NCBI GenBank assembly: GCA_001725415.1
Contig: MEGH01000031.1
Span: 20,700-84,699, forward strand
Direction of reading: 5' to 3'
Source of the DNA: Pseudonocardia sp. SCN 73-27
GTDB lineage: Bacteria; Actinomycetota; Actinomycetes; Mycobacteriales; Pseudonocardiaceae
Length of the DNA stretch: 64,000 bases
Below the pieces are notes generated by a model. The model saw only the letters and a program-made list of their open reading frames with translations, was not told where the DNA came from and did not search any database. Made by a program: the position numbers and the translations under genes. Each line of letters opens with the position of its first letter. Positions within the stretch are counted from its first letter, which is position 1. This document shows, one piece after another, positions 33,527 through 42,715 of the stretch.

Positions 33527-33881
33527 TCATCGCTTCACCCCGAGTGCGTAGGCAACCGAGTCGGATCGCTCGGGCGTTGGCCGGGCCCATACGGGAGAAC
33601 CGAAACCGGTCCTGCCCCAACGCGATCGCCAGATCCAGCACCGCGATCTCACTCGTCGACGCCTTGGCGAATGCGCCGGCGTTGAACGCGGCTTGGGTCC
33701 AGCCGATCCAGCACGTGCCGTCCCGGTCCCGCTCCACGCATGCGTCGCGGAACTCCGCACGGGCCGGCCAGGTGCCGTGCACGATCAACAGCCCGACCGC
33801 GGCAGCGACGTGCGGGCTGTGCCCGCGCGCCCACCGCCGCAGCCCGATCACCGCAGACGTCGTCGGCGTCGGCGCGCTCAC
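33527..33881 (-). pseudogene. Conjugative-element protein of unknown function, frameshifted
   Basis: A GTG at 33881 overlaps the integrase-fragment stop. The product begins with SAPTPTTSAVIGLRRWARG and runs about 105 residues (GTWPARAEFRDACVER, FAKASTSEIAVLDLAIALG). The frame breaks near 33560-33575; the expected ending VAYALGVK is found in another frame, stopping at 33527. I associate this protein with the gene block of actinobacterial conjugative elements but know no function for it. Confidence 0.55.
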
Positions 33882-34168
33882 CGCGCCACCTCCGACCTTG
33901 CCTGCTCGCCGGAGAGGTCGACACCGATGTGACCGACCGTCGCGGCGGTGCGCGGATTGCGGCGCTCGTCGACCCTGGGCCGCGAGGCGACGCGCGACCT
34001 TCTCTGCTTCGGCAGCCGCCCGCGGTCCGGCTGGGACGATCTCCCGCAGGTAGTGGCGACGGCCGTTGACCGCGTCGATCCCTGCATAGACCGAGACGCG
34101 CAGTGCGCCACTGGGGAGCTCTTCGCGCTCCCCCGCGGCCGCTTCCGACGGCTGGTCGACGTTGCCAT
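33878..34168 (-). pseudogene. Tyrosine integrase N-terminal fragment, frameshifted
   Basis: From ATG 34168 the product starts MATSTSRRKRPRG, then the homologous sequence jumps frame at a G-run near 34130 (EELPSGALRVSVYAGIDAVNGRRHYL, EIVPAGPRAAAEAEKV), and returns to the first frame as VDERRNPRTAATVG before stopping at 33878. This is the arm-binding N-terminus of an actinobacterial phage-type integrase; the core-binding and catalytic domains are missing. It faces the tRNA 3' end 88 bases away. Confidence 0.75.
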
Positions 34169-34256
34169 GATCGAAAGGTGGCAGCGACTCGCACCATATT
34201 TGATTCCATGAGCCGGAACCAGCGCCGGACGCAAACACGTTCTTGCAGGTCAGAAG

Positions 34257-34331
34257 TGGTGGGCGCGGCAGGGTTCGAACCTGCGACCGCTCGGGTGTAA
34301 GCCGAGTGCTCTCCCGCTGAGCTACGCGCCC
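34257..34331 (-). tRNA. tRNA-Val (anticodon TAC), CCA encoded
   Basis: The reverse strand folds as a complete tRNA: acceptor GGGCGCG/CGCGCCC, D-stem GCTC/GAGC, anticodon stem CTCGG/CCGAG with loop CTTACAC giving anticodon TAC, variable CGGTC, T-arm GCAGG-TTCGAAC-CCTGC, then discriminator A and an encoded CCA at 34257-34259. It lies at the junction of the conserved chromosome and the integrated element and is the probable attachment site. Confidence 0.97.
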
Positions 34332-34360
34332 GGGACCGGTCCTCGGGCCGGTGTGCGGCG

Positions 34361-34819
34361 TCAGAGCGCCGCGATGGCCTTTCGCCAGCCGTCCTGGTCG
34401 CGGGCGTCGCCGGGGCCGTTGACCTCGGCGAAACGTACGACCCCGTCCTTGTCGACGAGGAAGGTGCCACGCAGGGCGAAGCCGGCGTCGGCGTTGAAGA
34501 CGCCGTAGTCCTGCGCCACCTTGCCGTGCGGCCAGAAGTCGGCCAGCAGCGGGAACGTGTAGCCCTGCTCCTTGGCCCAGGCCCCGAGGGCGAAGGGGTG
34601 GTCGACGGAGAGGGCGAGGACCTGGACGTCGTCGTTCTGGAACGCCGAGAGGTCGTCGCGTACCGAGCAGAGCTCGCCGGTGCAGACGCCGGAGAAGGCG
34701 AAGGGGTAGAAGACGACGAGGACGGCCTTGTCCCCGCGGAACGACGAGAGGGTGACCTCGTCGCCGTTGCCGGACTTGAGCGTGAAGTCGGGAGCCTGCG
34801 AGCCCACCGTGAGCGCCAT
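34361..34819 (-). CDS. Peroxiredoxin, AhpE/Bcp type
   Basis: The 152-residue thiol peroxidase reduces peroxides with a peroxidatic Cys46 in FYPFAFSGVCTGELC. The overall sequence, including DFWPHGKVAQDYGVFN, matches mycobacterial AhpE. AhpE of Mycobacterium is a one-Cys enzyme, but here Cys51 follows five residues later, the arrangement of the resolving Cys in Bcp/PrxQ proteins. ATG 34819 follows GGAGATCC. It sits 29 bases past the tRNA gene and downstream of DUF3052 on the same strand. Confidence 0.92.
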   Translation of the reverse strand: MALTVGSQAPDFTLKSGNGDEVTLSSFRGDKAVLVVFYPFAFSGVCTGELCSVRDDLSAFQNDDVQVLALSVDHPFALGAWAKEQGYTFPLLADFWPHGKVAQDYGVFNADAGFALRGTFLVDKDGVVRFAEVNGPGDARDQDGWRKAIAAL

Positions 34820-34910
34820 GATCAGGGATCTCCTCGGCACGTCGACGACACCGCACCCCGGTTCGGGGCGCCGCACTGTCCACGAGCCTATTCCACCCGC
34901 GGGTGCGACT

Positions 34911-34947
34911 CCGCCCGTGACCCCCCGTTCGTCGGGGTCACGGGCGG
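34911..34947 (-). terminator. Strong hairpin terminator after DUF3052 gene
   Basis: A perfect 14-base inverted repeat, CCGCCCGTGACCCC at 34911-34924 and its complement at 34934-34947, encloses a 9-base loop. It starts 13 bases beyond the stop of the DUF3052 gene and would separate it from the peroxiredoxin. Confidence 0.75.
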
Positions 34948-34960
34948 GGTCGGCGCCGGT

Positions 34961-35395
34961 TCAGCGTCGTTGCTTGCCCTGTTTCGGGGAGGCGAGCCGG
35001 GCACCGGCCCATTCCTCGCTCACGCTCACGTTGGACGTCTGTGCGAGCCCGGCCGTCGGGGCGGCCTCGGCGATCTCACTCGGCTCCAGGTGCCCCGGGC
35101 GGCCCGTCTTGGGTGTGAGCACCCAGACCACGCCGTTGTCGGCGAGTGGACCCCTGGCGTCGACGAGGGCGTCGACGAGGTCGCCGTCGCCCTCCCTGAA
35201 CCACATGAGGACGACGTCGATGACCTCCTGGGCCTCCTCGTCGAGCAGCTCGTCGCCGCTGCGTTCCTCGACGGCGTCGCGCACCGCCTCGTCGACGTCG
35301 GAGTCCCAACCCAGTTCCTGGACGACCATGCCCGGCTCGATGCCGAGCTTGCCCGCGATGTCGGACGTACGTCCGGCATCTTCCGCGGCGACCAC
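34961..35395 (-). CDS. DUF3052 family protein
   Basis: The 144-residue acidic protein (IEPGMVVQELGWDSDVDEA, ELLDEEAQEVIDVVLMWF, HLEPSEIAEAAPTAG) is the actinobacterial DUF3052 family, which has no known activity. GTG 35395 follows AAGGGGG. It diverges from aceE, as in other Actinobacteria. No cofactor motif or signal peptide is visible; the C-terminus is basic (KQGKQRR). Confidence 0.85.
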   Translation of the reverse strand: MVAAEDAGRTSDIAGKLGIEPGMVVQELGWDSDVDEAVRDAVEERSGDELLDEEAQEVIDVVLMWFREGDGDLVDALVDARGPLADNGVVWVLTPKTGRPGHLEPSEIAEAAPTAGLAQTSNVSVSEEWAGARLASPKQGKQRR

Positions 35396-35581
35396 GCGCG
35401 CGCCCCCTTGTTGTCGTGTGTGGGTCGTGTCGACCCGTGTTTCGGATGCGGAATCCGAACACGTGGGGCCTGCGCTGCGCAACCGCCGTTTCACGATCGC
35501 ACCGAGGGGGGCACGATAGGGGCTGTACGGACTTGAAGAGACGCGGGCCGGCAACGGCGACGGCGTCGCACGACGAACGGC

Positions 35582-38374
35582 ATGACCGCCCCCCAGGGAG
35601 ACCCCTTGACCGGCCAGAACAACCGCTCCGAGAGAACCGGGCGTGTACACGTGATCCGTGACGGCCTCGCCGCGCACCTCCCGGACATCGATCCCGAGGA
35701 GACCGCGGAGTGGCTCGACTCATTCGACGCGGTGCTCGACGAGGCGGGCCAGCAGCGCGCCCGCTACCTGATGCTGCGCATGTTGCAGCGTGCCCGTGAG
35801 CGACACGTCGGTGTCCCGTCGCTGACCAGCACGGACTACGTGAACACCATCCCCACCGACCGGGAGCCGTGGTTCCCGGGCGACGAGGAGGCCGAGCGCG
35901 CCTACCGTCGTTGGATCCGCTGGAACGCGGCGATGACGGTGCACCGGGCGCAGCGGCCGGGGATCGGGGTCGGCGGGCACATCTCGAGCTACGCGTCGTC
36001 GGCGACGTTGTACGAGGTCGGCTTCAACCACTTCTTCCGGGGCAAGCAGCACCCGGGCGGCGGCGACCAGATCTACATCCAGGGCCACGCCTCCCCCGGC
36101 ATCTACGCGCGCGCGTATCTCGAGGGCAGGCTGACCGAGGACCGGCTGGACGGGTTCCGTCAGGAGCTGTCGCACGGTGGTCCGGGTCACGGTCTGCCGT
36201 CGTACCCGCACCCGCGGCTGATGCCGGACTTCTGGGAGTTCCCGACGGTGTCGATGGGCCTCGGCCCGATGAACGCGATCATGCAGGCACGGTTCAACCG
36301 CTACCTGCGTGACCGCGGCGTCAAGGACACCTCCGACCAGCACGTGTGGGCGTTCCTGGGCGACGGCGAGATGGACGAGCCGGAGTCGCGGGGCCTCATC
36401 CACGTGGCCGCGACGGAGGGCCTCGACAACCTGACGTTCGTCGTCAACTGCAACCTGCAGCGTCTCGACGGGCCGGTGCGCGGCAACGGGAAGATCATCC
36501 AGGAGCTGGAGTCGTTCTTCCGGGGTGCGGGCTGGAACGTCATCAAGGTGATCTGGGGCCGCGAGTGGGACTCGCTGCTGCACGCGGACCGCGACGGCGC
36601 GCTCATCAACCTGATGAACACGACGCCCGACGGCGACTACCAGACCTACAAGGCCAACGACGGCGCCTTCGTCCGTGAGCACTTCTTCGGCCGGGACCCG
36701 CGGACGAAGGACCTCGTCCACGACCTGTCCGACGCCCAGATCTGGGGCCTCAAGCGCGGTGGGCACGACTACCGCAAGGTGCACGCGGCCTACGCGGCGG
36801 CGATGGAGCACAACGGGCAGCCGACGGTCGTCCTGGCGAAGACGATCAAGGGCTACGGCCTGGGTGCGCACTTCGCGGGCCGCAACGCCACGCACCAGAT
36901 GAAGAAGCTGTCGCTGGACGACCTCAAGCAGTTCCGCGACGAGCAGCGCATCCCCATCAGCGACGCCGAGCTCGAGCGCGACCCGTACCTGCCGCCGTAC
37001 TACCACCCGGGCAAGGACGCACCGGAGATCCGCTACATGGAGGACCGGCGCAAGGCCCTCGGCGGGCCGGTGCCGTCGCGGCGCACGGCGTCGAAGGCGC
37101 TGGTCCTGCCGGGCGACAAGGTCTACGAGGTGGCGCGCAAGGGGTCCGGCAAGCAGGAGGCCGCCACGACGATGGCGTTCGTCCGGATCCTGCGCGAGCT
37201 GATCAAGACGAAGGAGATCGGCGCGCGCTTCGTGCCGATCATCCCGGACGAGGCGCGCACGTTCGGGATGGACTCCATGTTCCCGACGCAGAAGATCTAC
37301 AATCCGCACGGGCAGCAGTACACGTCGGTCGACGCGTCGCTCATGTTGGCGTACAAGGAGTCCGAGCAGGGCCAGATCCTGCACGAGGGCATCAACGAGG
37401 CCGGTTCGGTGGGGTCGTTCACCGCGGCGGGCACGTCGTACGCGACGCACGACGAGCCGATGATCCCGGTGTACGTCTTCTACTCGATGTTCGGCTTCCA
37501 GCGCACTGGCGACTCGATCTGGGCGGCAGCCGACCAGATGGCCCGCGGCTTCCTGGTGGGCGCCACGGCGGGTCGGACGACGTTGACGGGTGAGGGCCTG
37601 CAGCACAACGACGGGCACTCGCTGCTGTTGGCGGCGACGAACCCTGCGGTCGTGGCGTACGATCCGGCGTTCTCCTTCGAGGTGGCGCACATCGTCAAGG
37701 ACGGGCTGCGCCGGATGTTCGGCGAGTCGCCGGAGAACGTCATGTACTACCTGACGGTCTACAACGAGCCGTACGTCCAGCCTGCCGAGCCGGCCGATCT
37801 CGACGTCGACGGTCTGCTGCGCGGCCTCTACCGGTACGCGGCGTCGCCGCGGTCGGAGGGCCCGCAGGTCCGGCTGCTGGCGTCGGGTGTGTCGCTGCCG
37901 TGGGCGCTGAAGGCCCGCGACATGCTGGCCGAGCAGTGGGGCGTGGGCGCCGAGGTGTGGTCGGTGACGTCGTGGGGCGAGCTGCGCCGCAACGGCGTGG
38001 ATGCGGAGCGCCACAACCTGATCCACCCGGAGGAGGCGCCGAGGGTCCCGTACCTGCAGACGGCCCTGGGGGACTCGGACGCGCCGGTCGTGGCGGTGTC
38101 GGACTGGATGCGCGCGGTCCCGGACCTGGTGCGCCAGTGGGTGCCCGCGCCGTTCACGACGCTGGGCACCGACGGCTTCGGCCTGTCGGACACCCGGCCG
38201 GCGGCGCGGCGGCACTTCGCGGTCGACGCGGAGTCGATCACGGTGGCCGCGTTGGGGTCGCTGTCCGCGCGCGGTGAGGTCGACCGTGGTGTCGTGGCCG
38301 AGGCGGCGGCGAAGTACGCGATCGACGACCCGCAGGCGGCGGGCCCGCAGACGTCGGACTCGGGCGTCGCCTGA
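35582..38374 (+). CDS. aceE: Pyruvate dehydrogenase E1 component, homodimeric type
   Basis: The 930-residue enzyme is the thiamine-diphosphate E1 of pyruvate dehydrogenase, which decarboxylates pyruvate and acetylates the E2 lipoyl group. It begins with a variable 35-residue tail, then the conserved [21 protein letters not shown] and [12 protein letters not shown]-type sites; the ThDP/Mg motif [10 protein letters not shown] with [14 protein letters not shown] lies near residue 255-300, and the C-terminal domain has [13 protein letters not shown]. The length matches E. coli AceE and actinobacterial homologues. It is transcribed alone, between DUF3052 and a cold-shock gene, as in related genomes. 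Confidence 0.97.
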   Translation: MTAPQGDPLTGQNNRSERTGRVHVIRDGLAAHLPDIDPEETAEWLDSFDAVLDEAGQQRARYLMLRMLQRARERHVGVPSLTSTDYVNTIPTDREPWFPGDEEAERAYRRWIRWNAAMTVHRAQRPGIGVGGHISSYASSATLYEVGFNHFFRGKQHPGGGDQIYIQGHASPGIYARAYLEGRLTEDRLDGFRQELSHGGPGHGLPSYPHPRLMPDFWEFPTVSMGLGPMNAIMQARFNRYLRDRGVKDTSDQHVWAFLGDGEMDEPESRGLIHVAATEGLDNLTFVVNCNLQRLDGPVRGNGKIIQELESFFRGAGWNVIKVIWGREWDSLLHADRDGALINLMNTTPDGDYQTYKANDGAFVREHFFGRDPRTKDLVHDLSDAQIWGLKRGGHDYRKVHAAYAAAMEHNGQPTVVLAKTIKGYGLGAHFAGRNATHQMKKLSLDDLKQFRDEQRIPISDAELERDPYLPPYYHPGKDAPEIRYMEDRRKALGGPVPSRRTASKALVLPGDKVYEVARKGSGKQEAATTMAFVRILRELIKTKEIGARFVPIIPDEARTFGMDSMFPTQKIYNPHGQQYTSVDASLMLAYKESEQGQILHEGINEAGSVGSFTAAGTSYATHDEPMIPVYVFYSMFGFQRTGDSIWAAADQMARGFLVGATAGRTTLTGEGLQHNDGHSLLLAATNPAVVAYDPAFSFEVAHIVKDGLRRMFGESPENVMYYLTVYNEPYVQPAEPADLDVDGLLRGLYRYAASPRSEGPQVRLLASGVSLPWALKARDMLAEQWGVGAEVWSVTSWGELRRNGVDAERHNLIHPEEAPRVPYLQTALGDSDAPVVAVSDWMRAVPDLVRQWVPAPFTTLGTDGFGLSDTRPAARRHFAVDAESITVAALGSLSARGEVDRGVVAEAAAKYAIDDPQAAGPQTSDSGVA

Positions 38375-38393
38375 CGCCTGTCCCGCACGGTGA

Positions 38394-38427
38394 TCCGCCC
38401 CGGTGCCCGCGAGGGTGCCGGGGCGGA
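38394..38427 (+). terminator. Hairpin terminator of aceE
   Basis: TCCGCCCCGG (38394-38403) pairs perfectly with CCGGGGCGGA (38418-38427), 20 bases after the aceE stop. The loop is 14 bases. No T-run follows. Confidence 0.7.
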
Positions 38428-38721
38428 CCCGTGTGAGACGCCGGTCACCGTCGACACACGGTCGGACACGGTGCGCGACAGCCGTGTCGGCGGCTCGGCC
38501 GGGCGTCGTCGGATCGGGACCGAACGATGGCCCCGACGGGGTCTGTCGGCACGAATCCACAGGTCATTGGCTCTCGGCATGAGGGCTGAGTCACGGTACG
38601 CTCCGCCCGACGCCGACCTCGCGTGATCGCGAACGGGGTCCCGACCCGGGCGCAGAACCCAGTGACCGGGCGGCGCGATGCCGGGGGCGAGTGCCCCGGC
38701 ACAGGTACGAGGAGAGCAAGA

Positions 38722-38928
38722 ATGGCAGAGGGCACCGTCAAGTGGTTCAACAGCGAGAAGGGCTACGGCTTCCTCGCTCCTGACGGTGGTGGCGCGGACG
38801 TGTTCGTGCACTACTCGGCGATCCAGGTCAACGGCTACAAGAGCCTCGACGAGGGGCAGCGCGTCTCGTTCGACATCGAGCAGGGCCAGAAGGGCCCGCA
38901 GGCCACCGGGGTCACCCCGATCGCCTGA
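38722..38928 (+). CDS. Cold-shock domain protein
   Basis: The 68-residue single-domain RNA chaperone has RNP1 (KGYGFLAP) and RNP2 (VFVHYSAI), the paired nucleic-acid-binding strands of CspA proteins. ATG 38722 follows GGAGAG. It is preceded by about 290 bases of leader, typical of cold-shock genes, and ends against a bidirectional hairpin. Confidence 0.95.
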   Translation: MAEGTVKWFNSEKGYGFLAPDGGGADVFVHYSAIQVNGYKSLDEGQRVSFDIEQGQKGPQATGVTPIA

Positions 38929-38987
38929 TCGCGGCGATCACCCGGCCCCGAGCACACCCTCCTCGACCCACCCGTCTCATCTCCACT

Positions 38988-39020
38988 GCGGACCCGGATC
39001 TCGCCTGAGTCCGGGTCCGC
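38988..39020. terminator. Bidirectional hairpin between csp and pirin genes
   Basis: GCGGACCCGGA (38988-38998) and TCCGGGTCCGC (39010-39020) form a perfect 11-base stem with an 11-base loop between two convergent genes, so it can serve both. Confidence 0.7.
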
Positions 39021-39046
39021 AACGGTAGCCGGGCCGGTCGGAGGGC

Positions 39047-39811
39047 TCAGCCCAGGGCCGCGTGCATCTCCCACACCAGTACTTCGGCGCCCTCGGCGCC
39101 GGCGGTCACCCGTCGGCCCTCGGACGCCGTGATCCGGGCGGCGTCGCCCTCGGCGAGCCGTCCGGCGCCCTCCAGCTCGACGTCGCCTCGTGCCACGAAC
39201 ATGTGCACATAGGGCGCGACGGGCAGCTGCGTCGCGCCGTGCGGCTGCAGCCGGGCCGCGTGCAGTGCGGCGTCGCGCTGCGCAATGGAGATCGCGCGAT
39301 CCCTTGCGTGCCTTGGCATTCCGGACGCGACGACGACGAGTCCGCCCGCGTCGAGCTCCGGTCCGATGTCGACCTGTTCGTAGCCGGGCGTGACGCCGGC
39401 CGAGTCGGGCACGACCCACATCTGGACGAAGTGGACGTCGGTCATGGGCCGGGCGGGGTCGGCGCGGAAGGCGTCGTTCTTCTCCGAGTGCAGGATGCCG
39501 CTGCCGGCCGACATCCGTTGCGCCAGACCGGGATGGATGACGCCGGAGTGCCCCGTGGAGTCCTGGTGGACCAGCGACCCCTCGAGCACCCAGGTGACGA
39601 TCTCGGTGTCGCGGTGCGGGTGCGTCTCGAAGCCGCTGCCCGCCGTGACCCGGTCGTCGTTGCTCACGAGGAGCAGCCCGAAGTGGGTGTCGTCAGGGTC
39701 GTAGTGCGCGCCGAACGAGAAGCTGTGCCGGGAGTCGAGCCAGTCGATCTCGGTGTGCAGGCGGTCGTCGGCGCGCCGGACGAGGACGTCGTGCGTTTCG
39801 GATCGGGTCAT
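39047..39811 (-). CDS. Pirin family protein (bicupin)
   Basis: The 254-residue protein has the N-terminal cupin with the metal ligands of pirin in FETHPHRDTEIVTW and the later SGILHSEKN; relatives are YhhW-type quercetin 2,3-dioxygenases. It may cleave quercetin or act as a metal-dependent redox protein. ATG 39811 follows GAGGAGAG. It is one of two pirins in the window; the other (50011) shares only the fold. Confidence 0.9.
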   Translation of the reverse strand: MTRSETHDVLVRRADDRLHTEIDWLDSRHSFSFGAHYDPDDTHFGLLLVSNDDRVTAGSGFETHPHRDTEIVTWVLEGSLVHQDSTGHSGVIHPGLAQRMSAGSGILHSEKNDAFRADPARPMTDVHFVQMWVVPDSAGVTPGYEQVDIGPELDAGGLVVVASGMPRHARDRAISIAQRDAALHAARLQPHGATQLPVAPYVHMFVARGDVELEGAGRLAEGDAARITASEGRRVTAGAEGAEVLVWEMHAALG

Positions 39812-39927
39812 CGGGCTCTCCTCTCGTCGTCGCACGGTCGCCGACCGCGACCGTCGCACGCGTGCGTTGCGCGGCTGTTGCACCGCCGGCGGTGCCCGGA
39901 TCGACGAGAACGATTGTGCCCGCCCGC

Positions 39928-41049
39928 TCAGCCCTCCTCCGGCCGGGCCGCCAACCCGGCCGACCACCGCTCCTCGACCCGTCCCAGCTTCCAGACGGCG
40001 AGTGCGACGACCCACGTCAGCACGAACAGGCCGACGACCACGAAGCCGACGTTGTCGAGGTCGAGGCCCGCCACCCAGGCGAGCGGTCCCGACTCGATGC
40101 CGAGCTTGTCGGCGAACAGCGACAGCAGTTCGATCATGCCGATGACCAGGGCCACCGCGACCGACAGCGCGGTGATGGTGACGTTGTAGAACACCTTGCG
40201 GACAGGTCGCAGGAACGCCCAGTCGTAGGCGAAGCACATGAAGGCGCCGTCGAGGGTGTCGAACAGGCACATCCCGGCCGCGAACAGCACCGGCAGCACC
40301 AGCACCGCGTACCAGGGCAGCGCCCCGGCCGCGGCGCCTCCGGCGATGACCAGCAGGGTGACCTCGCTGGCGGTGTCGAAGCCCAGCCCGAACAGCAGCC
40401 CGACGGGGTACATGTGCCGGGGCTCGCGGACGGCGCGGGTCGCCTTGCCGAGGATGCGGTTCATCAGACCGCGCTTGTCGAGATGTTCCTGCAGCTGGGC
40501 CTCGTCGTAGCGGCCGCGGCGCATGTCCCGGAACACGCGCAGGATCTGCACGAGGACGACCAGGTTGATCAGCCCGAGCAGGACGAGGAACAGCCCTGAC
40601 ACCCCGGTGCTGACGAGCCCGCCGATCTGCTTGAGCGACGAGCCCTCGTCGGAGATCTCACCGGCGATCGCCCGGACGCCCAACGAGATGAGTGCGACCA
40701 GGACGAGCACGACGGACGCGTGCCCGAGGGCGAACCAGAACCCGACGGACAACGGCCGCGACCGGCCCGGCTCGCGTTCGGCGAGCAGCTTGCGGGTCGT
40801 GTTGTCGATGGCGGCGATGTGGTCGGCGTCGAATGCGTGCCGCATGCCGAGCAGGTAGGCCGTCAGCCCGAGGCCGAGGCCGAAGGCGCCGGTCGAGCCC
40901 AGGTCGTAGTGGCGGGGCGCGACGAACACCGCGAGGACTCCCCAGCCGACGACGGTGAGTGCCAGCAGCGCGGCGGCCATGGCGACGACGGCGCGCTTCT
41001 CCGCGGGCTGCAACCGGACCCGGGCCCGGTCGGTGGAGAGCTGAGTCAT
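39928..41049 (-). CDS. Nickel/cobalt transporter, NiCoT (HoxN/NixA) family
   Basis: The 373-residue permease has about eight membrane segments and the family signature RHAFDADHI in the second, then LGHASVV and LGFDTASEVTLL. It takes up Ni2+ or Co2+ with high affinity; cobalt would feed the cobalamin needed by nrdJ in this window, though the genes are 11 kb apart. ATG 41049 follows GAGAGG. No cobalamin riboswitch is evident in the 172-bp upstream gap. Confidence 0.93.
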   Translation of the reverse strand: MTQLSTDRARVRLQPAEKRAVVAMAAALLALTVVGWGVLAVFVAPRHYDLGSTGAFGLGLGLTAYLLGMRHAFDADHIAAIDNTTRKLLAEREPGRSRPLSVGFWFALGHASVVLVLVALISLGVRAIAGEISDEGSSLKQIGGLVSTGVSGLFLVLLGLINLVVLVQILRVFRDMRRGRYDEAQLQEHLDKRGLMNRILGKATRAVREPRHMYPVGLLFGLGFDTASEVTLLVIAGGAAAGALPWYAVLVLPVLFAAGMCLFDTLDGAFMCFAYDWAFLRPVRKVFYNVTITALSVAVALVIGMIELLSLFADKLGIESGPLAWVAGLDLDNVGFVVVGLFVLTWVVALAVWKLGRVEERWSAGLAARPEEG

Positions 41050-41221
41050 CGACGTCCTCTCGTCCGCCCGCGGGATCGTCCTCGCGGGCCGGTCCAGGAG
41101 ACCAGCGACATCGGCTCGTCGACAACATTGAGCAGATGACAAGATGCGTCGAAGCCGACCGGTTCCGGACAGCCGGGAACGAACCACCCGAGTGATCTGC
41201 ATCACAAACGCCAGGCGTGCC

Positions 41222-42532
41222 ATGCTTCGCCCCGTGACGCCCGCGTCCGTGCCCGCCGGCGCTCCCGTCTCCGCCGTGACGCTGCGCCGCCTCGAGCTCG
41301 CCGCCGGCGGCATCGCCGGGGCCTGCCTCGCCGCGATGGAGCGCCGCCAGCCGTGGTTCCGCAAGCTGCCCGCCGCGCTGCGCTCGGGCGTCCAGCTCGT
41401 CACCCAGACCGGCGTCGCGAACTTCGTGGGCTGGCTCGTCGCGACCGGGGGCGGGCCGACCCGCGCGTCGGAACAACCGGAACCTCCCGAGCACACCGCC
41501 GACATCGCCGTCGCCGAGGGCGGCCACACGGGCGCGGGCTCGGTCCGGCTCACCGCCGAGGCGTTCCGCATCGCCCCCCGCGACCTCGCCCGCCGGCTCA
41601 CGCTGCGGCAGACCGTCGAGCTCGTCCGTGTCGCCACCGACGTGCTCGAGGAGCGGCTGCCCCCGCTCGCCGCCGACGAGGACGAGTTCCGGGTGCTGTC
41701 GGAGGCGGTGCTGCGCTTCGGGCGCGAGGTCGCGTTCGCCGCCGCGACCGCCTACGCCGGGGCGGCCGAGGACCGCGGCGCGTGGGACGCCCGGCTGGAG
41801 GCACTCGTCGTCGACGGGGTCGTGCGCGGGGACACCGGCGACGAGCTGGTGTCGCGGGCGTCGGCACTCGGCTGGGACCCGGCGGGACCGGTGCGGGTCG
41901 TCGTCGGGACACCGCCGTCGGACCATGCGCCCGAACGCCTCGGGGAGCTGCGCCGCCGCGCCGGGCGCGCCGGGCGGTCGGTGCTGGTCGGGGCACAGGG
42001 CAGCAGGCTCATCGTCCTGCTCTCGGGGGCGGCACCCGATCTCGACCACGAGCCCGACGACCTCACCGAGGTCCTCGCGGCCCTCTCGCTCGACTTCGGA
42101 CCGGGCCCGGTCGTCGTCGGGCCGCTGCCCTCGGCGCACGCCAGCGCCCGCGACGCGCTGTCCGGGCTGCGCGCCGCCCCCGCGTGGCCCGAGGCGCCGC
42201 GCCCCGTCCCCGCCGACGACCTGCTGCCCGAACGCGCCTTCTCCGGCGACACCGAGGCGCACCGACGGCTCGTCGAGACCGTCGTGACCCCGCTGGCCGA
42301 CGCCGGCGGCGAGCTGTGGCGCACCCTCGCCGCCTACCTCGACGGCGGCGCGTCGCTGGAGGCGTGCGCACGGACGCTGTTCGTGCACCCCAACACGGTT
42401 CGCTACCGGCTGCGCAGGGTGAGTGACCTCACGGGACGCTCCCCCGCCGACCCTCGGGACGCCCTGGTCCTGCGCGCGGCACTGCTGGCCGGGCGGCTCG
42501 CGGGCACCGAGGACAAGACCGACCCGCCCTGA
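41222..42532 (+). CDS. fasR: PucR-family regulator of fatty-acid synthesis, FasR-like
   Basis: The 436-residue protein ends in a PucR-type helix-turn-helix (LEACARTLFVHPNTVRYRLRR region), with a long helical N-terminal part. Its place directly ahead of fabD-fabH-acpP-fabF on the same strand is that of Streptomyces FasR (activator of the fab operon). The ATG at 41222 is chosen; upstream in-frame codons lack homology, and a GTG at 41234 is possible. Its target is probably the inverted repeat at 42632-42648. Confidence 0.85.
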   Translation: MLRPVTPASVPAGAPVSAVTLRRLELAAGGIAGACLAAMERRQPWFRKLPAALRSGVQLVTQTGVANFVGWLVATGGGPTRASEQPEPPEHTADIAVAEGGHTGAGSVRLTAEAFRIAPRDLARRLTLRQTVELVRVATDVLEERLPPLAADEDEFRVLSEAVLRFGREVAFAAATAYAGAAEDRGAWDARLEALVVDGVVRGDTGDELVSRASALGWDPAGPVRVVVGTPPSDHAPERLGELRRRAGRAGRSVLVGAQGSRLIVLLSGAAPDLDHEPDDLTEVLAALSLDFGPGPVVVGPLPSAHASARDALSGLRAAPAWPEAPRPVPADDLLPERAFSGDTEAHRRLVETVVTPLADAGGELWRTLAAYLDGGASLEACARTLFVHPNTVRYRLRRVSDLTGRSPADPRDALVLRAALLAGRLAGTEDKTDPP

Positions 42533-42631
42533 GCTGCGAAAGATCGGCCCCGAACACCGCCGCAGGGTTGCGACTCCTACAAACGAAGGTCCCCCGACGT
42601 GGCGAGTCGCCGGTCACATAGTCTTCGTCGT

Positions 42632-42648
42632 TGTGGAGAACCTCCAAA
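42632..42648. promoter_or_regulatory. Inverted repeat upstream of fabD, candidate FasR site
   Basis: TGTGGAG-AAC-CTCCAAA is a 7-base imperfect inverted repeat (one mismatch) 67 bases ahead of the fabD start, in a 183-bp gap that must hold the fab operon promoter. By position it is the best candidate operator for the FasR-like protein. Confidence 0.5.
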
Positions 42649-42715
42649 AGGCGCCCGCGGAGTTCGTGCGTGCCGCTATCCCGCGCGAACACCTCAGCGG
42701 TGTTCGCTGTCCGTC

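Larger units (their letters stand above)
32496..34256 (-). mobile_element. Remnant of an integrative conjugative element next to tRNA-Val
   Basis: Three damaged genes, all read leftwards, are typical of actinobacterial integrative conjugative elements: a TraG/VirD4-like ATPase, a small gene of unknown function and an integrase N-terminus. They abut the 3' end of tRNA-Val, the usual integration site for tyrosine integrases. None is intact, so the element cannot move. I found no second copy of the tRNA 3' end in the window, so the other boundary is outside it or lost. Confidence 0.75.

Noticed and set aside
34257-34331. Second attachment site for the integrated element
   Set aside because: I searched by eye for a copy of the tRNA 3' end on the left side and found none in the window.
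35720-38560. Open frame of 946 codons antisense to aceE
   Set aside because: It is a by-product of high GC and codon bias. The opposite strand is an intact, conserved aceE, and the antisense product is Arg/Val-rich with no motif.
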